In this document: piece by piece, positions 17,783 to 25,909 of the stretch
How the letters are laid out: each line of letters begins with the position of its first letter
Position numbering within the stretch: the first letter of the stretch is position 1
From: Prevotella sp.
GTDB taxonomy: Bacteria; Bacteroidota; Bacteroidia; Bacteroidales; Bacteroidaceae
DNA length: 47,799 nucleotides
Assembly (NCBI GenBank): GCA_017619755.1
Contig: JAFZRU010000044.1
Span: 1 to 47,799, forward strand
Reading direction: 5' to 3'
Program-made: the position numbers and the translations under genes
Notes under the pieces: generated by a model
Seen by the model: only the letters and a program-made list of their open reading frames with translations
Database searches by the model: none
What the model was told of the DNA's origin: nothing

Positions 17783-18230
17783 GATTCTGTACATCACATG
17801 GGACGAGCTGCTGCATGTCTACGAGAAGACCGTGGATGATAGTGGCGGTGGTTTTTCCGGTATCAGAGATCGTGAGCGGTTAGAGTCTGTACTTGAATTC
17901 GTGCAGAACGACCTATACTATCCTACGTTTGAGGACAAACTGACATTCTTGGTGTCACGCATCTGCACAGGCCATCTGTTTGATGACGGGAACAAACGTA
18001 TGTCGCTGACGTTAGGAGTGTATTTCCTTCATAAAAACGGACGATTCTGGGCTGCGACAACATTTATGACACACATGGCAGCCATCATTATGCACTTGGC
18101 AGCAGGGCATATTGACGAAGAGCTGTTGGGGCGCATCATCCCTCCTGTCATCAAAGGTGAAGACTTCAGTGAAGAACTGAAAATTGACATTGCCCATGCT
18201 ATGGAAAGCGGAGAATTGTTTAGTGAGTGA
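17775..18230 (+). CDS. doc: Doc-type Fic family toxin
   Basis: A 151-residue protein with the Doc form of the Fic motif, HLFDDGNKR, starting at H67. Doc toxins differ from AMP-transferring Fic enzymes in having Lys near the end of the loop (GNK here, ANK in phage P1 Doc). P1 Doc phosphorylates EF-Tu and halts translation, which is the likely activity. The N-terminal ITWDELLHVYEKTVDDSGG and GIRDRERLESVLEFVQNDLY are typical of the family. Length is normal and all key residues are present, so the gene looks intact. It overlaps the preceding RhuM-like gene, the presumed antitoxin. Last gene of the AT-rich island. Confidence 0.85.
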   Translation: MSEILYITWDELLHVYEKTVDDSGGGFSGIRDRERLESVLEFVQNDLYYPTFEDKLTFLVSRICTGHLFDDGNKRMSLTLGVYFLHKNGRFWAATTFMTHMAAIIMHLAAGHIDEELLGRIIPPVIKGEDFSEELKIDIAHAMESGELFSE

Positions 18231-18398
18231 TTTCTATCCCAATCCAACCTAATCATCTTAATTATGATGTGAAGTGAATTTTAGTTCGCCTAATTGTGGA
18301 GATGGTTAGTGCATCATGGTTGCCGAAGCCGCAATTTCTCGTTGTAAGAAGTCTCCCAATTATTTTAAGTTACGAAAGTTTTTAAGGTAATTCAGAAT

Positions 18399-18437
18399 AG
18401 CAAAGAAGGCGGCTCACAAGGAGCCGCCTTCTTTGCT
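18399..18437. terminator. Long GC-rich hairpin between convergent genes
   Basis: AGCAAAGAAGGCGGCTC (18399-18415) pairs perfectly with 18421-18437 around a 5-nt loop. It lies between the converging doc and minus-strand small-protein genes and probably ends transcription from one or both sides, although neither side has a long T run. Confidence 0.55.
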
Positions 18438-18454
18438 TGGTGCGTGAGAAGGGA

Positions 18455-18625
18455 TTATTTATCCCTTGAAGGCTTGCCGAACAGATCATCCACGACATCG
18501 TCGAATTCGTAGGTCACCTGGTTGGCCAACTGACCGCTGTCACCGCCGCTTGCCACGATGGGGAGGCTCTGCATCAGTTCAGGGCTTTGCAGAATTTTCG
18601 TGTTCGGTTGAATGTACTTTCTCAT
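18455..18625 (-). CDS. 56-residue peptide with double-glycine motif
   Basis: ATG at 18623-18625 and TAA at 18455-18457 give a 56-residue product beginning MRKYIQPNTKILQSPELMQS and continuing LPIVASGGDSGQ. An upstream GGAG, 6 nt before the ATG, supports translation. The first 28 residues resemble a leader ending in GG, like those cut by C39-type peptidase transporters (compare ELxxIxGG), and leave an acidic 28-residue tail. Small proteins opening MKKYxxPN are frequent in Prevotella and are normally unannotated. It follows the 1,067-residue secreted protein gene by 26 nt on the same strand and is probably co-transcribed. No processing transporter is in view. Peptide export is inference; a membrane or regulatory role is not excluded. 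Confidence 0.6.
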   Translation of the reverse strand: MRKYIQPNTKILQSPELMQSLPIVASGGDSGQLANQVTYEFDDVVDDLFGKPSRDK

Positions 18626-18651
18626 AATGTTTTCTCCTTTTTTTAGTTAAT

Positions 18652-21600
18652 TTATTTGATGACAACTTTCTTTCCGTTCATGATATACACACCCTTGTCC
18701 AGCTTGCCGTTGACGCGCACGCCGGAGATGGTATAGACCTCGTCGTTGTTCTCCGTGGAGATGGTGGCGTTGCTGATGCCGTCGGCCTCATCGAAGAGGA
18801 GATAGAAGTCGGCAAGCGATTGGGTGGAAGGCACATCGAGGTATGCCTTATGGGCGCCATTTGTGATGCTTTCACCACCAGCCACTTGATAGTAGAAGCC
18901 CACTTTGCCATTCTTGGTGGAGAGCATATAGTACTTGTGGCCACTCTCTGCAAAAGTTTTCTCATCGTCGGAGCCTTTAAGTTTGTTTTCGCCAACAGGT
19001 GTTGCATTTTCTATGACATCGAACTTGTATGTACCGGCAGGTCCCTCTATAATGACACCGGTTCTTAAAGGAATGGTTTTCACTTCGGCCAGTGCCAATT
19101 TGTTTCCAACGATATCACTCACAACGTATGCCTTTACATCATTTGGAACGGCGAGGTCCATTCCTCCATAATAGATGGTGGCCCATCCCACATCTGTAAT
19201 GGTCACCTCCACGGGTTCATAATACATGAGTGTGAAGTTGTTGAACAGTGTCCAGCAGTCCCAGATGTAATTCGGCTTGTTGATGGTGATGGTGAGTTTG
19301 CCATCTTCGCCAACGTAGGTGTAAAGTTCGTTGAGGTATTTGCCATCTTCGAATTTTTCCACGGCTTGACCAGTATTGTTGGGATTGTAGTTGCTATCTG
19401 CAGCATCAAACCAGGAAGCGAACCGCACCTGCTCGCCATTGGCCACCATGTTGGAACTCACAAGGTTGTAACCTTTCTGTCCAAGAGAATAAGATGTGGA
19501 ATTATTGGCTCTTCTCTCAAATCCGTTGACGGAGAGTTTGTAGATGCCTTGGGGAAGGTCTGTGATGGTCTGGGTCCAAGAACCTGTTGCATTCCATGCC
19601 TCACAGAAATCATCTCCGTATGCAGGTTGGTTGTTCTGGTGTCTGACTTCAGAGAATGTCCAGTCGCCTGCGTTTCCACTGAATGTGGCGGTACCTATAT
19701 AGTCGGTCATATCGACAGGAAGCATGGTTTTGAGATAGGTGTCCAAGTCTCCTTCAGCCTTTGCAGCAGCCATTACAGAAACCTTGTTTGCTGCAGGATA
19801 TGCATCCACGATGGCATCATGGTCGGCTTTGTTCATGATTGTCCATACAGTGGCGTCGGCAGCGGAAGTTGTGGTATGCAGATATTCTCCAAGATTTCCA
19901 AGGCTATGGGTGGCATAGAGAGAACCATCCATATTACACAATTTATAACCATCGGTGGCTGTTACAAATTTCCATCCAGTGGAGGCATTGTCTGTGTATA
20001 TACTTTCTTTCTTATCTCCTGTGATGAAAAGATATACACCAGTCCAGTCGATGAATTCAATGCTTCCTGCACCATCGGCTCCGGTTTTCCAATTGAATGG
20101 CACACCATATTTGTCGGCTACTGCTTCTGTACCCCAATTACCACCTCTGGCAAGGAACAATTTCGCATTGGCGTCGTAAAGGTAGTAAAGGCCATCGGCA
20201 ATATTCGGAGTATTGATTGCAATGGTGATTGCCTCGTTGACAGCTTGTCCTTCAAAACCAACCACGCCGGCGGGCAAAGTCAGAGTGTATGAAGATGCAG
20301 GTTGGAGTTGTACGTTGGAGAATGTGGCTGTTACTTTGTTTCCATTAAGTGTCAGGTCTCCTTCTGCCACGACGGTTTCACCATTCTTCAGTTGTGCCTT
20401 TCCGCTTCCAATGAGCGCAAAGGTTGCATTTGGGTCATCGGTGAATGGGTTATAGGTAATCTCCCATGTCGTAAGTGCACTTACGTAATTGCCGTCATTG
20501 ATGTTTAATGTTGGCTCCCCTAACTCATACGTATAGCTCAATGGTGTGAATGTGAGCGTTTGTGCGGTGGAGGATTTGAAATAATAGGTCCCCGCCGTGA
20601 GTGCCATGGTTGAGGTGAACTGCCCATTCACATTACTGGCTTCGGAGAGGACAATGGAGCCGTTGGTGGTATATACCACATTACTCAAATCTGTTCCAGC
20701 CACAACTTCATAATCCCCTGCGGTTGGTATTTCCACGGCATACCAAGTGTCCGCCAGTGCCTGGTCGCCACTCGTGAAGTCTTCAGCCACGACAGCTATG
20801 GTCGGCTCTCCACAGAAATAGAGTTTGAAGTTGTCAAAGTGAATCCAGTTCGCAGATCCCCCTGATTTTCCTGCTGTAATGGTGAGATCCTCATTTTCTC
20901 CGATAATGCAGATCAATTCATAGTCTTTATCGGTTGTCCAAGTGGCGGTTTTTTCATTCAGACTGACGTAGGTGCCATCGCCGCCCAAGTTGGCTGTCAG
21001 TTTGTAATAACCCTGTGGCAGGCCGGTCAATGTCTGGGTCATGCTACCATCGGGAAGAGCACCATCTGTAGAAGGTTGCCATTTCTCTGCATAAAAGCCA
21101 CCCACTTTGAAGTCTTGATTGTTGCCTTGTGTGCCGAAATACCCATCAGGAGAGACCGTCCATCCCGTCATGTTGCGATATTCAAATCCAGGATTGGTAA
21201 TGTAGCCGGTCACATCAAATGGGGCTTCCAACGATGCTGGCAAATCATTGTTGATGAGTTCGAATTGGCCTACGATGCACCAGGAGCGCGCTTCATCAAA
21301 CGTGCCATCAACACCAATCTCTATAGGGGTGTTGGCTTCATTGATGGTGAAATCAATCGTATGACGGTACATTTTTGAGTCGAAGACGTTTGCACCTTCT
21401 GCTTGATTGTTGGCGAAGCCGGAGGCGGGGATGCTTCGCAAGGTTTTCAAAAGGACACTTTTGTCACCAGCTCTCAAATACGCCAATGACTTGCTGTTAT
21501 GTTCTGGGTCGTCAGCATCGCCTTGGCGGAAGAACGAGTAGTTTACCAATGTGTAATGTCCTGCGGGCAGGGTGATGGTCTGCTTCATCGAATATTCAGT

Positions 21601-21855
21601 TTGAATCAGGCTTCCCCATCCTGCGTAAGCCTCAGTAGCCCAACCTGTTGTGTTGTTGCCACGGGTAGATTTGGAGAACGCATCAGCAGGATCATCGGTT
21701 GCCCATTCTTTCGAGAAGGTTTTTGTCCAGCCGTCTGTTCCGTTATACAGTGTCGCATTCGTGATGTAGTCTGAGGTGACATCCCTTTGCGCAAATGCAG
21801 CCAAACCCGTAAAAAGGGCAAGGACTGCCAAAGTTAGTAGTCGTAAATGTTTCAT
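18652..21855 (-). CDS. Large secreted multidomain protein with C-terminal sorting-like motif
   Basis: A 1,067-residue protein with signal peptide HLRLLTLAVLALFTGLAAFA. It holds at least three related beta-sandwich modules opening SDYITNATLYNGTDGW (about 28), GYITNPGFEYRNMTGW (about 211) and DYIGTATFSGNAGDW (about 715), each with a LPxGxYxL strand (for example LPQGYYKLTANLGGDG); this is the look of galactose-binding-like, often carbohydrate-binding, domains. Between them are Ig-like stretches. The end, VYTISGVRVNGKLDKGVYIM then NGKKVVIK, resembles type IX secretion C-terminal sorting domains, and PorT is encoded elsewhere in the window. No hydrolase site was recognised, so adhesion or glycan binding at the surface is more likely than catalysis. 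A TAAATTTG at 21893-21900 (minus) is a candidate -7 box. Confidence 0.7.
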   Translation of the reverse strand: MKHLRLLTLAVLALFTGLAAFAQRDVTSDYITNATLYNGTDGWTKTFSKEWATDDPADAFSKSTRGNNTTGWATEAYAGWGSLIQTEYSMKQTITLPAGHYTLVNYSFFRQGDADDPEHNSKSLAYLRAGDKSVLLKTLRSIPASGFANNQAEGANVFDSKMYRHTIDFTINEANTPIEIGVDGTFDEARSWCIVGQFELINNDLPASLEAPFDVTGYITNPGFEYRNMTGWTVSPDGYFGTQGNNQDFKVGGFYAEKWQPSTDGALPDGSMTQTLTGLPQGYYKLTANLGGDGTYVSLNEKTATWTTDKDYELICIIGENEDLTITAGKSGGSANWIHFDNFKLYFCGEPTIAVVAEDFTSGDQALADTWYAVEIPTAGDYEVVAGTDLSNVVYTTNGSIVLSEASNVNGQFTSTMALTAGTYYFKSSTAQTLTFTPLSYTYELGEPTLNINDGNYVSALTTWEITYNPFTDDPNATFALIGSGKAQLKNGETVVAEGDLTLNGNKVTATFSNVQLQPASSYTLTLPAGVVGFEGQAVNEAITIAINTPNIADGLYYLYDANAKLFLARGGNWGTEAVADKYGVPFNWKTGADGAGSIEFIDWTGVYLFITGDKKESIYTDNASTGWKFVTATDGYKLCNMDGSLYATHSLGNLGEYLHTTTSAADATVWTIMNKADHDAIVDAYPAANKVSVMAAAKAEGDLDTYLKTMLPVDMTDYIGTATFSGNAGDWTFSEVRHQNNQPAYGDDFCEAWNATGSWTQTITDLPQGIYKLSVNGFERRANNSTSYSLGQKGYNLVSSNMVANGEQVRFASWFDAADSNYNPNNTGQAVEKFEDGKYLNELYTYVGEDGKLTITINKPNYIWDCWTLFNNFTLMYYEPVEVTITDVGWATIYYGGMDLAVPNDVKAYVVSDIVGNKLALAEVKTIPLRTGVIIEGPAGTYKFDVIENATPVGENKLKGSDDEKTFAESGHKYYMLSTKNGKVGFYYQVAGGESITNGAHKAYLDVPSTQSLADFYLLFDEADGISNATISTENNDEVYTISGVRVNGKLDKGVYIMNGKKVVIK

Positions 21856-22080
21856 AGATGAATGGTATTAAATAAAATGTTATAATTGGATGCAAATTTA
21901 ATACTTTTTTTTCATTAAGTGCCTTTTCACCCTCTTTTTTTTCAAGTTTTGACATATTTCTCACATTTTGCATATCTTTTAGCGACATGGATGATGGGAG
22001 TTGGATAATAAAGTCCCGCAGTTTCTCGCTTGATATAAATCAAGTAATTGTCCTTTTTACACTTTTTCTTGCGAAAAAAC

Positions 22081-22111
22081 TTGCATGGGTCGGATATATC
22101 CCTTATCTTTG
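22081..22111 (+). promoter_or_regulatory. Promoter of candidate sRNA
   Basis: TTG at 22081-22083, a 20-nt spacer and TATCTTTG at 22104-22111 match the Bacteroidota consensus. No start codon with a credible frame follows; a terminator lies only about 45 nt downstream. Confidence 0.6.
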
Positions 22112-22116
22112 CATCG

Positions 22117-22179
22117 TGTTTTTCATAGTATTAGATTTAAGGTTAACAAAGGTTGGAGTACAGCGGTACTCCTTTTTTT
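22117..22179 (+). ncRNA. Candidate short sRNA of about 60 nt
   Basis: From the predicted start near 22117 the transcript carries an unstructured AU-rich segment (TAGATTTAAGGTTAACAAAG at 22131-22150) and then a strong intrinsic terminator: GGAGTAC (22155-22161), loop AGCG, GTACTCC (22166-22172) and seven T (22173-22179). A promoter followed within 60 nt by a terminator and no reading frame is the layout of an independent small RNA. I have an uncertain memory of similar single-stranded segments before terminators in other Bacteroidales, so it may be a conserved RNA; this is not verified. Confidence 0.55.
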
Positions 22180-22183
22180 GTGC

Positions 22184-22294
22184 CTATAGGCTATGGCATC
22201 TATAGTCTCTATAGCTTCTATAGTTTCTATAGCTCCTATGGCGTCTATAGCTTCTATAGCGTCTATAGCTCCTATTTCTCCTATCTCCTCCTAT
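22184..22294. repeat. CTATAG nonamer array A
   Basis: About twelve tandem 9-bp units with the palindromic core CTATAG and a variable trinucleotide (for example TTT, CTT, CGT), decaying to CCTAT towards 22294. The same kind of array occurs at 25939-25970 and 28707-28793. Confidence 0.85.
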
Positions 22295-22316
22295 AAATCC
22301 TCGTCCTGTGTGGATG

Positions 22317-22543
22317 GTTTTGTGCAAAGACGGCCTGAAAGGCCAATGAGATACCAGCCCAGGGCAACGCCCTGGGTAAATGGTAAATAACGGAGTAGAT
22401 TGCGCCCTGAAAGGGCAAAAGCCTTATAGATGTCATAATGCTTTTGCCCCTGCGGGGCGATATTTGGCTCACCCTCTTCCCCAGGGCGTTGCCCTGGGCT
22501 GATTGCTTTTGGCCTTGCAGGCCGTTTTCAACCGCACAGCACG
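22317..22543. repeat. 227-bp dispersed palindromic repeat, copy 1
   Basis: Near-identical to 36097-36326. It consists of nested inverted repeats: GGCCTGAAAGGCC-like ends, CCCAGGGCAACGCCCTGGG-type hairpins on both flanks, and a central GCCCTGAAAGGGC unit. It has no coding capacity beyond short frames. It looks like a MITE- or REP-like intergenic element; this copy lies between array A and the aquaporin promoter. Confidence 0.9.
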
Positions 22544-22608
22544 TAAAACTCCATCCCCAGTTTTTATGTCGCGCTTTTTTTATTTTGAGATAAAAATCTT
22601 AAAAAGTG

Positions 22609-22639
22609 TTGCGAATTTTAAATAATTTGGCTAATTTTG
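22609..22639 (+). promoter_or_regulatory. Promoter of the aquaporin gene
   Basis: TTG at 22609-22611, a 20-nt spacer and TAATTTTG at 22632-22639. The leader to the ATG at 22684 would be about 40 nt. Confidence 0.6.
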
Positions 22640-22683
22640 CGTTTTATAAAGCAGAAATCATCATTTTTTAACAATTAATTGAC

Positions 22684-23361
22684 ATGAAAAAGTATTTAGC
22701 AGAAATGATTGGCACGTTTGTGCTTACCTTCCTGGGCTGCGGTGCTGCCGTGGCCTTGGGTTGTGATGTTCAAAATGCGGCCACAGTGGTGGGTACCGCC
22801 ATTGCCTTCGGTCTTTCCGTGGTCGCCATGGCCTACACCATCGGTGGTGTTTCCGGTTGCCACATCAACCCGGCCATCACCCTCGGTGTCTTCCTTAGCG
22901 GGAGGATGAACGCCAAGGATTGTGGCATGTACATGCTCTTCCAAGTGATCGGAGCCATCCTTGCGGGTGCACTCCTCTACGGCGTGGTAGCCACCTCCGA
23001 CCCCGACGTGTTGCGCGGCTTAGGAGCCAACACGTGCGCCTTCAACGTCACCAGCGGACTGATTGTGGAGATTGTCCTCACCGCCATCTTCGTCCTTGTC
23101 GTACTGGGAGCCACCTCCAAGACCAACGGTGCCACCAACAACTTCGCCGGACTGGCCATCGGCCTTTCGCTCATCCTCATCCACCTCGTGGGAATACGCT
23201 TCACCGGTACCTCCGTCAACCCGGCACGTTCCATCGGACCGGCGCTCTTCACTGGAGGGCAAGCCTTGTCGGAGCTTTGGGTGTTCATCGTTGGCCCGTT
23301 CATTGGCGGAGCAGTGGCGGCACTCATCTGGAAAGTCATCGGCTCGGAGCAGGATGACTAA
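22684..23361 (+). CDS. aqpZ: Aquaporin Z-type water channel
   Basis: A 225-residue inner-membrane protein of the MIP family with six transmembrane helices and two re-entrant NPA loops: HINPAITLG near residue 60 and TSVNPARSIG near residue 178. The selectivity-filter His (in LILIHLVGI), the small residue before NPA and the Arg after it agree with water-selective AqpZ and not with glycerol facilitators. Length is typical for AqpZ. The gene stands alone behind its own promoter; the following 280 nt contain AT-rich repeats and then the aldolase promoter. It allows rapid water flux during osmotic change. High confidence in family, good confidence in water specificity. Confidence 0.93.
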   Translation: MKKYLAEMIGTFVLTFLGCGAAVALGCDVQNAATVVGTAIAFGLSVVAMAYTIGGVSGCHINPAITLGVFLSGRMNAKDCGMYMLFQVIGAILAGALLYGVVATSDPDVLRGLGANTCAFNVTSGLIVEIVLTAIFVLVVLGATSKTNGATNNFAGLAIGLSLILIHLVGIRFTGTSVNPARSIGPALFTGGQALSELWVFIVGPFIGGAVAALIWKVIGSEQDD

Positions 23362-23377
23362 GGAACGTTGATTTTTC

Positions 23378-23455
23378 ACATATAATTACCATATAATTAA
23401 CCATATAATTTTGGAAACCAAGGAATTAATGAATAATTCGTGGTAATTCGTGTTT
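23378..23455. repeat. ATATAATTAMCC tandem repeat and ATTCGTG repeat, copy 1
   Basis: Three 12-bp units of the form ATATAATTAMCC at 23379-23410 are followed by AATTCGTGGTAATTCGTG at 23435-23452. The same two components recur at 46950-47101. The remainder of 23362-23567 is AT-rich with no gene. Confidence 0.7.
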
Positions 23456-23567
23456 AAAAATATATCGTATAATTCATCTAAATAATTGGAAACTTGTCAA
23501 GAATAAAGACAAAATTGTCAAGTTAATTGAGTAACAGTTCCTAAATGAGAAAAAAACTCGAAAAGTC

Positions 23568-23599
23568 TTTGGTGCTGTTAATAAAAAATGCTAATTTTG
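23568..23599 (+). promoter_or_regulatory. Promoter of fba
   Basis: TTTG at 23568-23571, a 20-nt spacer and TAATTTTG at 23592-23599: a full consensus match, as expected for a highly expressed glycolytic gene. Confidence 0.7.
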
Positions 23600-23649
23600 C
23601 AAGCACTAAGCAATGAAGCATCCTTAAAACATAAAAAATCATCAAACTT

Positions 23650-24660
23650 ATGGTAGATTACAAGACTTTGGGCCTGGTGAACACTCGCGAGATGTTTGCA
23701 CGTGCCATCAACGGCGGATACGCCATCCCCGCATTCAATTTCAACAACATGGAGCAGCTCCAGGCCATCATCAAGGCTTCGAGCGACTTGAAGAGCCCCG
23801 TCATCCTTCAGGTGTCGAAGGGTGCCCGCAACTACGCCAACCAGACACTTCTGAAGTACATGGCTCAGGGCGCCGTGGAATATGCCAAGGAGCTTGGATG
23901 CAAACATCCGGAAATCGCACTCCACCTTGACCATGGCGACAGCTTCGAAACTTGCAAGAGCTGCATTGATTTCGGCTTCTCGTCAGTGATGATTGACGGC
24001 TCTGCACTTCCCTACGAGGAGAATATCGCCCTCACCAAGAAAGTGGTGGAATATGCCCACCAGTTCGATGTCACCGTGGAAGGCGAGCTGGGCGTGCTTG
24101 CCGGCGTGGAGGACGAGGTGGTGGCCGCTGAGAGCCACTACACCAAGCCCGAGGAGGTTATCGACTTCGTCAGCCGCACTGGCGTGGACTCCCTCGCCAT
24201 CTCCATCGGCACCTCCCATGGCGCATACAAGTTCACCCCGGAGCAGTGCACACGCGACCCGAAGACCGGCAAACTCGTACCGCCGCCATTGGCTTTCGAC
24301 GTCCTCGACGCCATCATGGTGAAGCTCCCCGGCTTCCCCATCGTGCTTCACGGCTCGTCGTCGGTGCCACAGGAGTATGTGGACATCATCAACCAGTATG
24401 GCGGCAAACTGCCTGACGCAGTGGGCATCCCCGAGGAGCAGCTCCGCAAGGCTTCGAAGAGCGCCGTGTGCAAGATCAACATCGACTCTGACTCACGCTT
24501 GGCTTTCACCGCCGCAGTGAGAAAGGTGATGGTCACCAAGCCCGGTGAGTTCGACCCCCGCAAGTTCTGCGGACCGGCTCGCGACGAGATGGAGAAGATG
24601 TACAAGCACAAGATTTTGGACGTGCTCGGCTCCGACGGCAAACTCGCACAGCTCGACTAA
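23650..24660 (+). CDS. fba: Class II fructose-bisphosphate aldolase
   Basis: A 336-residue cytoplasmic zinc enzyme that interconverts fructose 1,6-bisphosphate with dihydroxyacetone phosphate and glyceraldehyde 3-phosphate. Family marks are YAIPAFNFNNMEQLQAII, the zinc-binding and catalytic LHLDHGDSFE near residue 98, GFSSVMIDGSALPYEEN, the VEGELGVLAGVEDE region with the metal-binding Glu, ISIGTSHGAYKF with a metal His, and LHGSSSVP with the third His. The C-terminal DEMEKMYKHKI is usual for the longer class II form found in Bacteroidota. It is preceded by a strong promoter and followed by a GC-rich hairpin. Start at 23650 agrees with the conserved N-terminus. Confidence 0.95.
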   Translation: MVDYKTLGLVNTREMFARAINGGYAIPAFNFNNMEQLQAIIKASSDLKSPVILQVSKGARNYANQTLLKYMAQGAVEYAKELGCKHPEIALHLDHGDSFETCKSCIDFGFSSVMIDGSALPYEENIALTKKVVEYAHQFDVTVEGELGVLAGVEDEVVAAESHYTKPEEVIDFVSRTGVDSLAISIGTSHGAYKFTPEQCTRDPKTGKLVPPPLAFDVLDAIMVKLPGFPIVLHGSSSVPQEYVDIINQYGGKLPDAVGIPEEQLRKASKSAVCKINIDSDSRLAFTAAVRKVMVTKPGEFDPRKFCGPARDEMEKMYKHKILDVLGSDGKLAQLD

Positions 24661-24723
24661 CAGCAATCCCCGGCTTCCGGCCCGCCATGGAGGCAGACTG
24701 GCCATCCGGGATTTACTTCAACA

Positions 24724-24757
24724 GGGCGGGTGTCTCCACAAGTGGAGGCTCCCGCCC
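24724..24757 (+). terminator. Hairpin after fba
   Basis: GGGCGGG (24724-24730) pairs with CCCGCCC (24751-24757), and within it CTCCAC (24734-24739) pairs with GTGGAG (24742-24747). A short TTTT follows. It probably terminates the fba transcript or separates it from the secreted esterase gene. Confidence 0.5.
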
Positions 24758-24790
24758 TCACGTTTTCAAACACCACACATCACCAACAAA

Positions 24791-25909
24791 ATGAAAAAGT
24801 TATTCTTATTTGCCATGCTTGCCACATTCGCGTCCACCATTCGGGCACAAGACAATTTCTTTTACATCTACCTCTGTTTCGGACAGTCGAATATGGTGGG
24901 ACAGGGAGCCATTGAGCCGCAGGATTGCGACATCGAGGACGGCGTGCTCAGCATGTCGGCTGTCGATGGGCCCGACGGACGAAAGGTGGGGGAGTGGAGG
25001 AAGGCTGTGCCGCCTCTCTGCCGCGCCAACACCGGTCTCTCGCCGGTGGACTATTTCCTGAGAGTGCTGCGCAAGAACCATCCGCTCAACGTACGCCTCG
25101 GAGTGGTGCACGTGGCTATTGATGGCTGTGGCATCGACCTTTTCGACAAGGACGCATGCCAGGAGTATGTGGCCAACGTCAAGCAGGACTGGATGAAAAA
25201 TGAAATCGACGCTTACGACGGCAATCCCTACCAGCGTCTCGTGGACATGGCAAGGAAGGCACAGAAAGAGGGCGTCATACGAGGCATCCTGCTACACCAA
25301 GGGGAGACCGACGCCTATAACGACCGATGGTTGGAGAAAGTGAAGAAAATCTACAACGACCTCATGGCTGACCTGAACCTCGACCCGGCCAAGGTGCCAC
25401 TCATCGCTGGAGAGGCTGTGGGAAAGGACCAAAACGGGGTGTGCGCCCATGCCAACCCCACCATCAACCGCCTCCCGGAGGTGCTGCCCAACTCCTACGT
25501 CGTCTCCTCCGAGGGATGTGAGGCCGGCCCCGACCACTTGCATTTCACCGCCCAGGGATATAGGACGCTTGGCATGCGCTACGGCATCAAGATGCTGCAA
25601 GCCATGGGGTTCAAAGAGTTGGGAGAAGGGATGGAATTGGAAGCCTCGCCCTCCGTTGCACAGCCCACGGTGACACCCATCGACGTGGATGCTTCTGTCG
25701 ATGACAAGGGGGTGATGCACGCCGTGGCCACCAAGCCCATCACAAAGATCGAGTATGTGAGCTTTTCCGGCAACACCCTCAAAACCATCAATATGAATGG
25801 GGAGACCAAGGCCGATGTGGACCTCAATCTCTTCCCCGAGGAGAAGCACCTCGTCATCGTCTTCCACGACAAAGACGGTGCCTCCACCTCCATCGATGTG
25901 ACAAGATAA
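24791..25909 (+). CDS. Secreted SGNH esterase (SASA/CE6-like)
   Basis: A 372-residue protein with signal peptide KKLFLFAMLATFASTIRA. The catalytic domain (20-270) belongs to the sialate O-acetylesterase/carbohydrate esterase 6-like group: the nucleophile is S33 in FGQSNMVGQG, the block GILLHQGETDA supplies the oxyanion residues, and D248-x-x-H251 in GPDHLHFTAQGY completes the triad. The C-terminal 90 residues (from about 283) form a small beta domain of unknown role. It would remove acetyl groups from plant polysaccharides such as xylan or pectin, consistent with the hydrolases elsewhere in the window. The ATG at 24791 is chosen because it gives a clean signal peptide; the frame is open upstream but overlaps fba. 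Confidence 0.85.
   Translation: MKKLFLFAMLATFASTIRAQDNFFYIYLCFGQSNMVGQGAIEPQDCDIEDGVLSMSAVDGPDGRKVGEWRKAVPPLCRANTGLSPVDYFLRVLRKNHPLNVRLGVVHVAIDGCGIDLFDKDACQEYVANVKQDWMKNEIDAYDGNPYQRLVDMARKAQKEGVIRGILLHQGETDAYNDRWLEKVKKIYNDLMADLNLDPAKVPLIAGEAVGKDQNGVCAHANPTINRLPEVLPNSYVVSSEGCEAGPDHLHFTAQGYRTLGMRYGIKMLQAMGFKELGEGMELEASPSVAQPTVTPIDVDASVDDKGVMHAVATKPITKIEYVSFSGNTLKTINMNGETKADVDLNLFPEEKHLVIVFHDKDGASTSIDVTR

Noticed and set aside
14389-18230. Retron-type system (candidate RNA beside a nuclease)
   Set aside because: No reverse transcriptase is encoded anywhere in the window, so a retron cannot be supported.
22193-22390. 65-residue frame reading SIVSIASIVSIAPM and so on
   Set aside because: It is a translation of the CTATAG array running into the dispersed repeat, with no codon bias or family.
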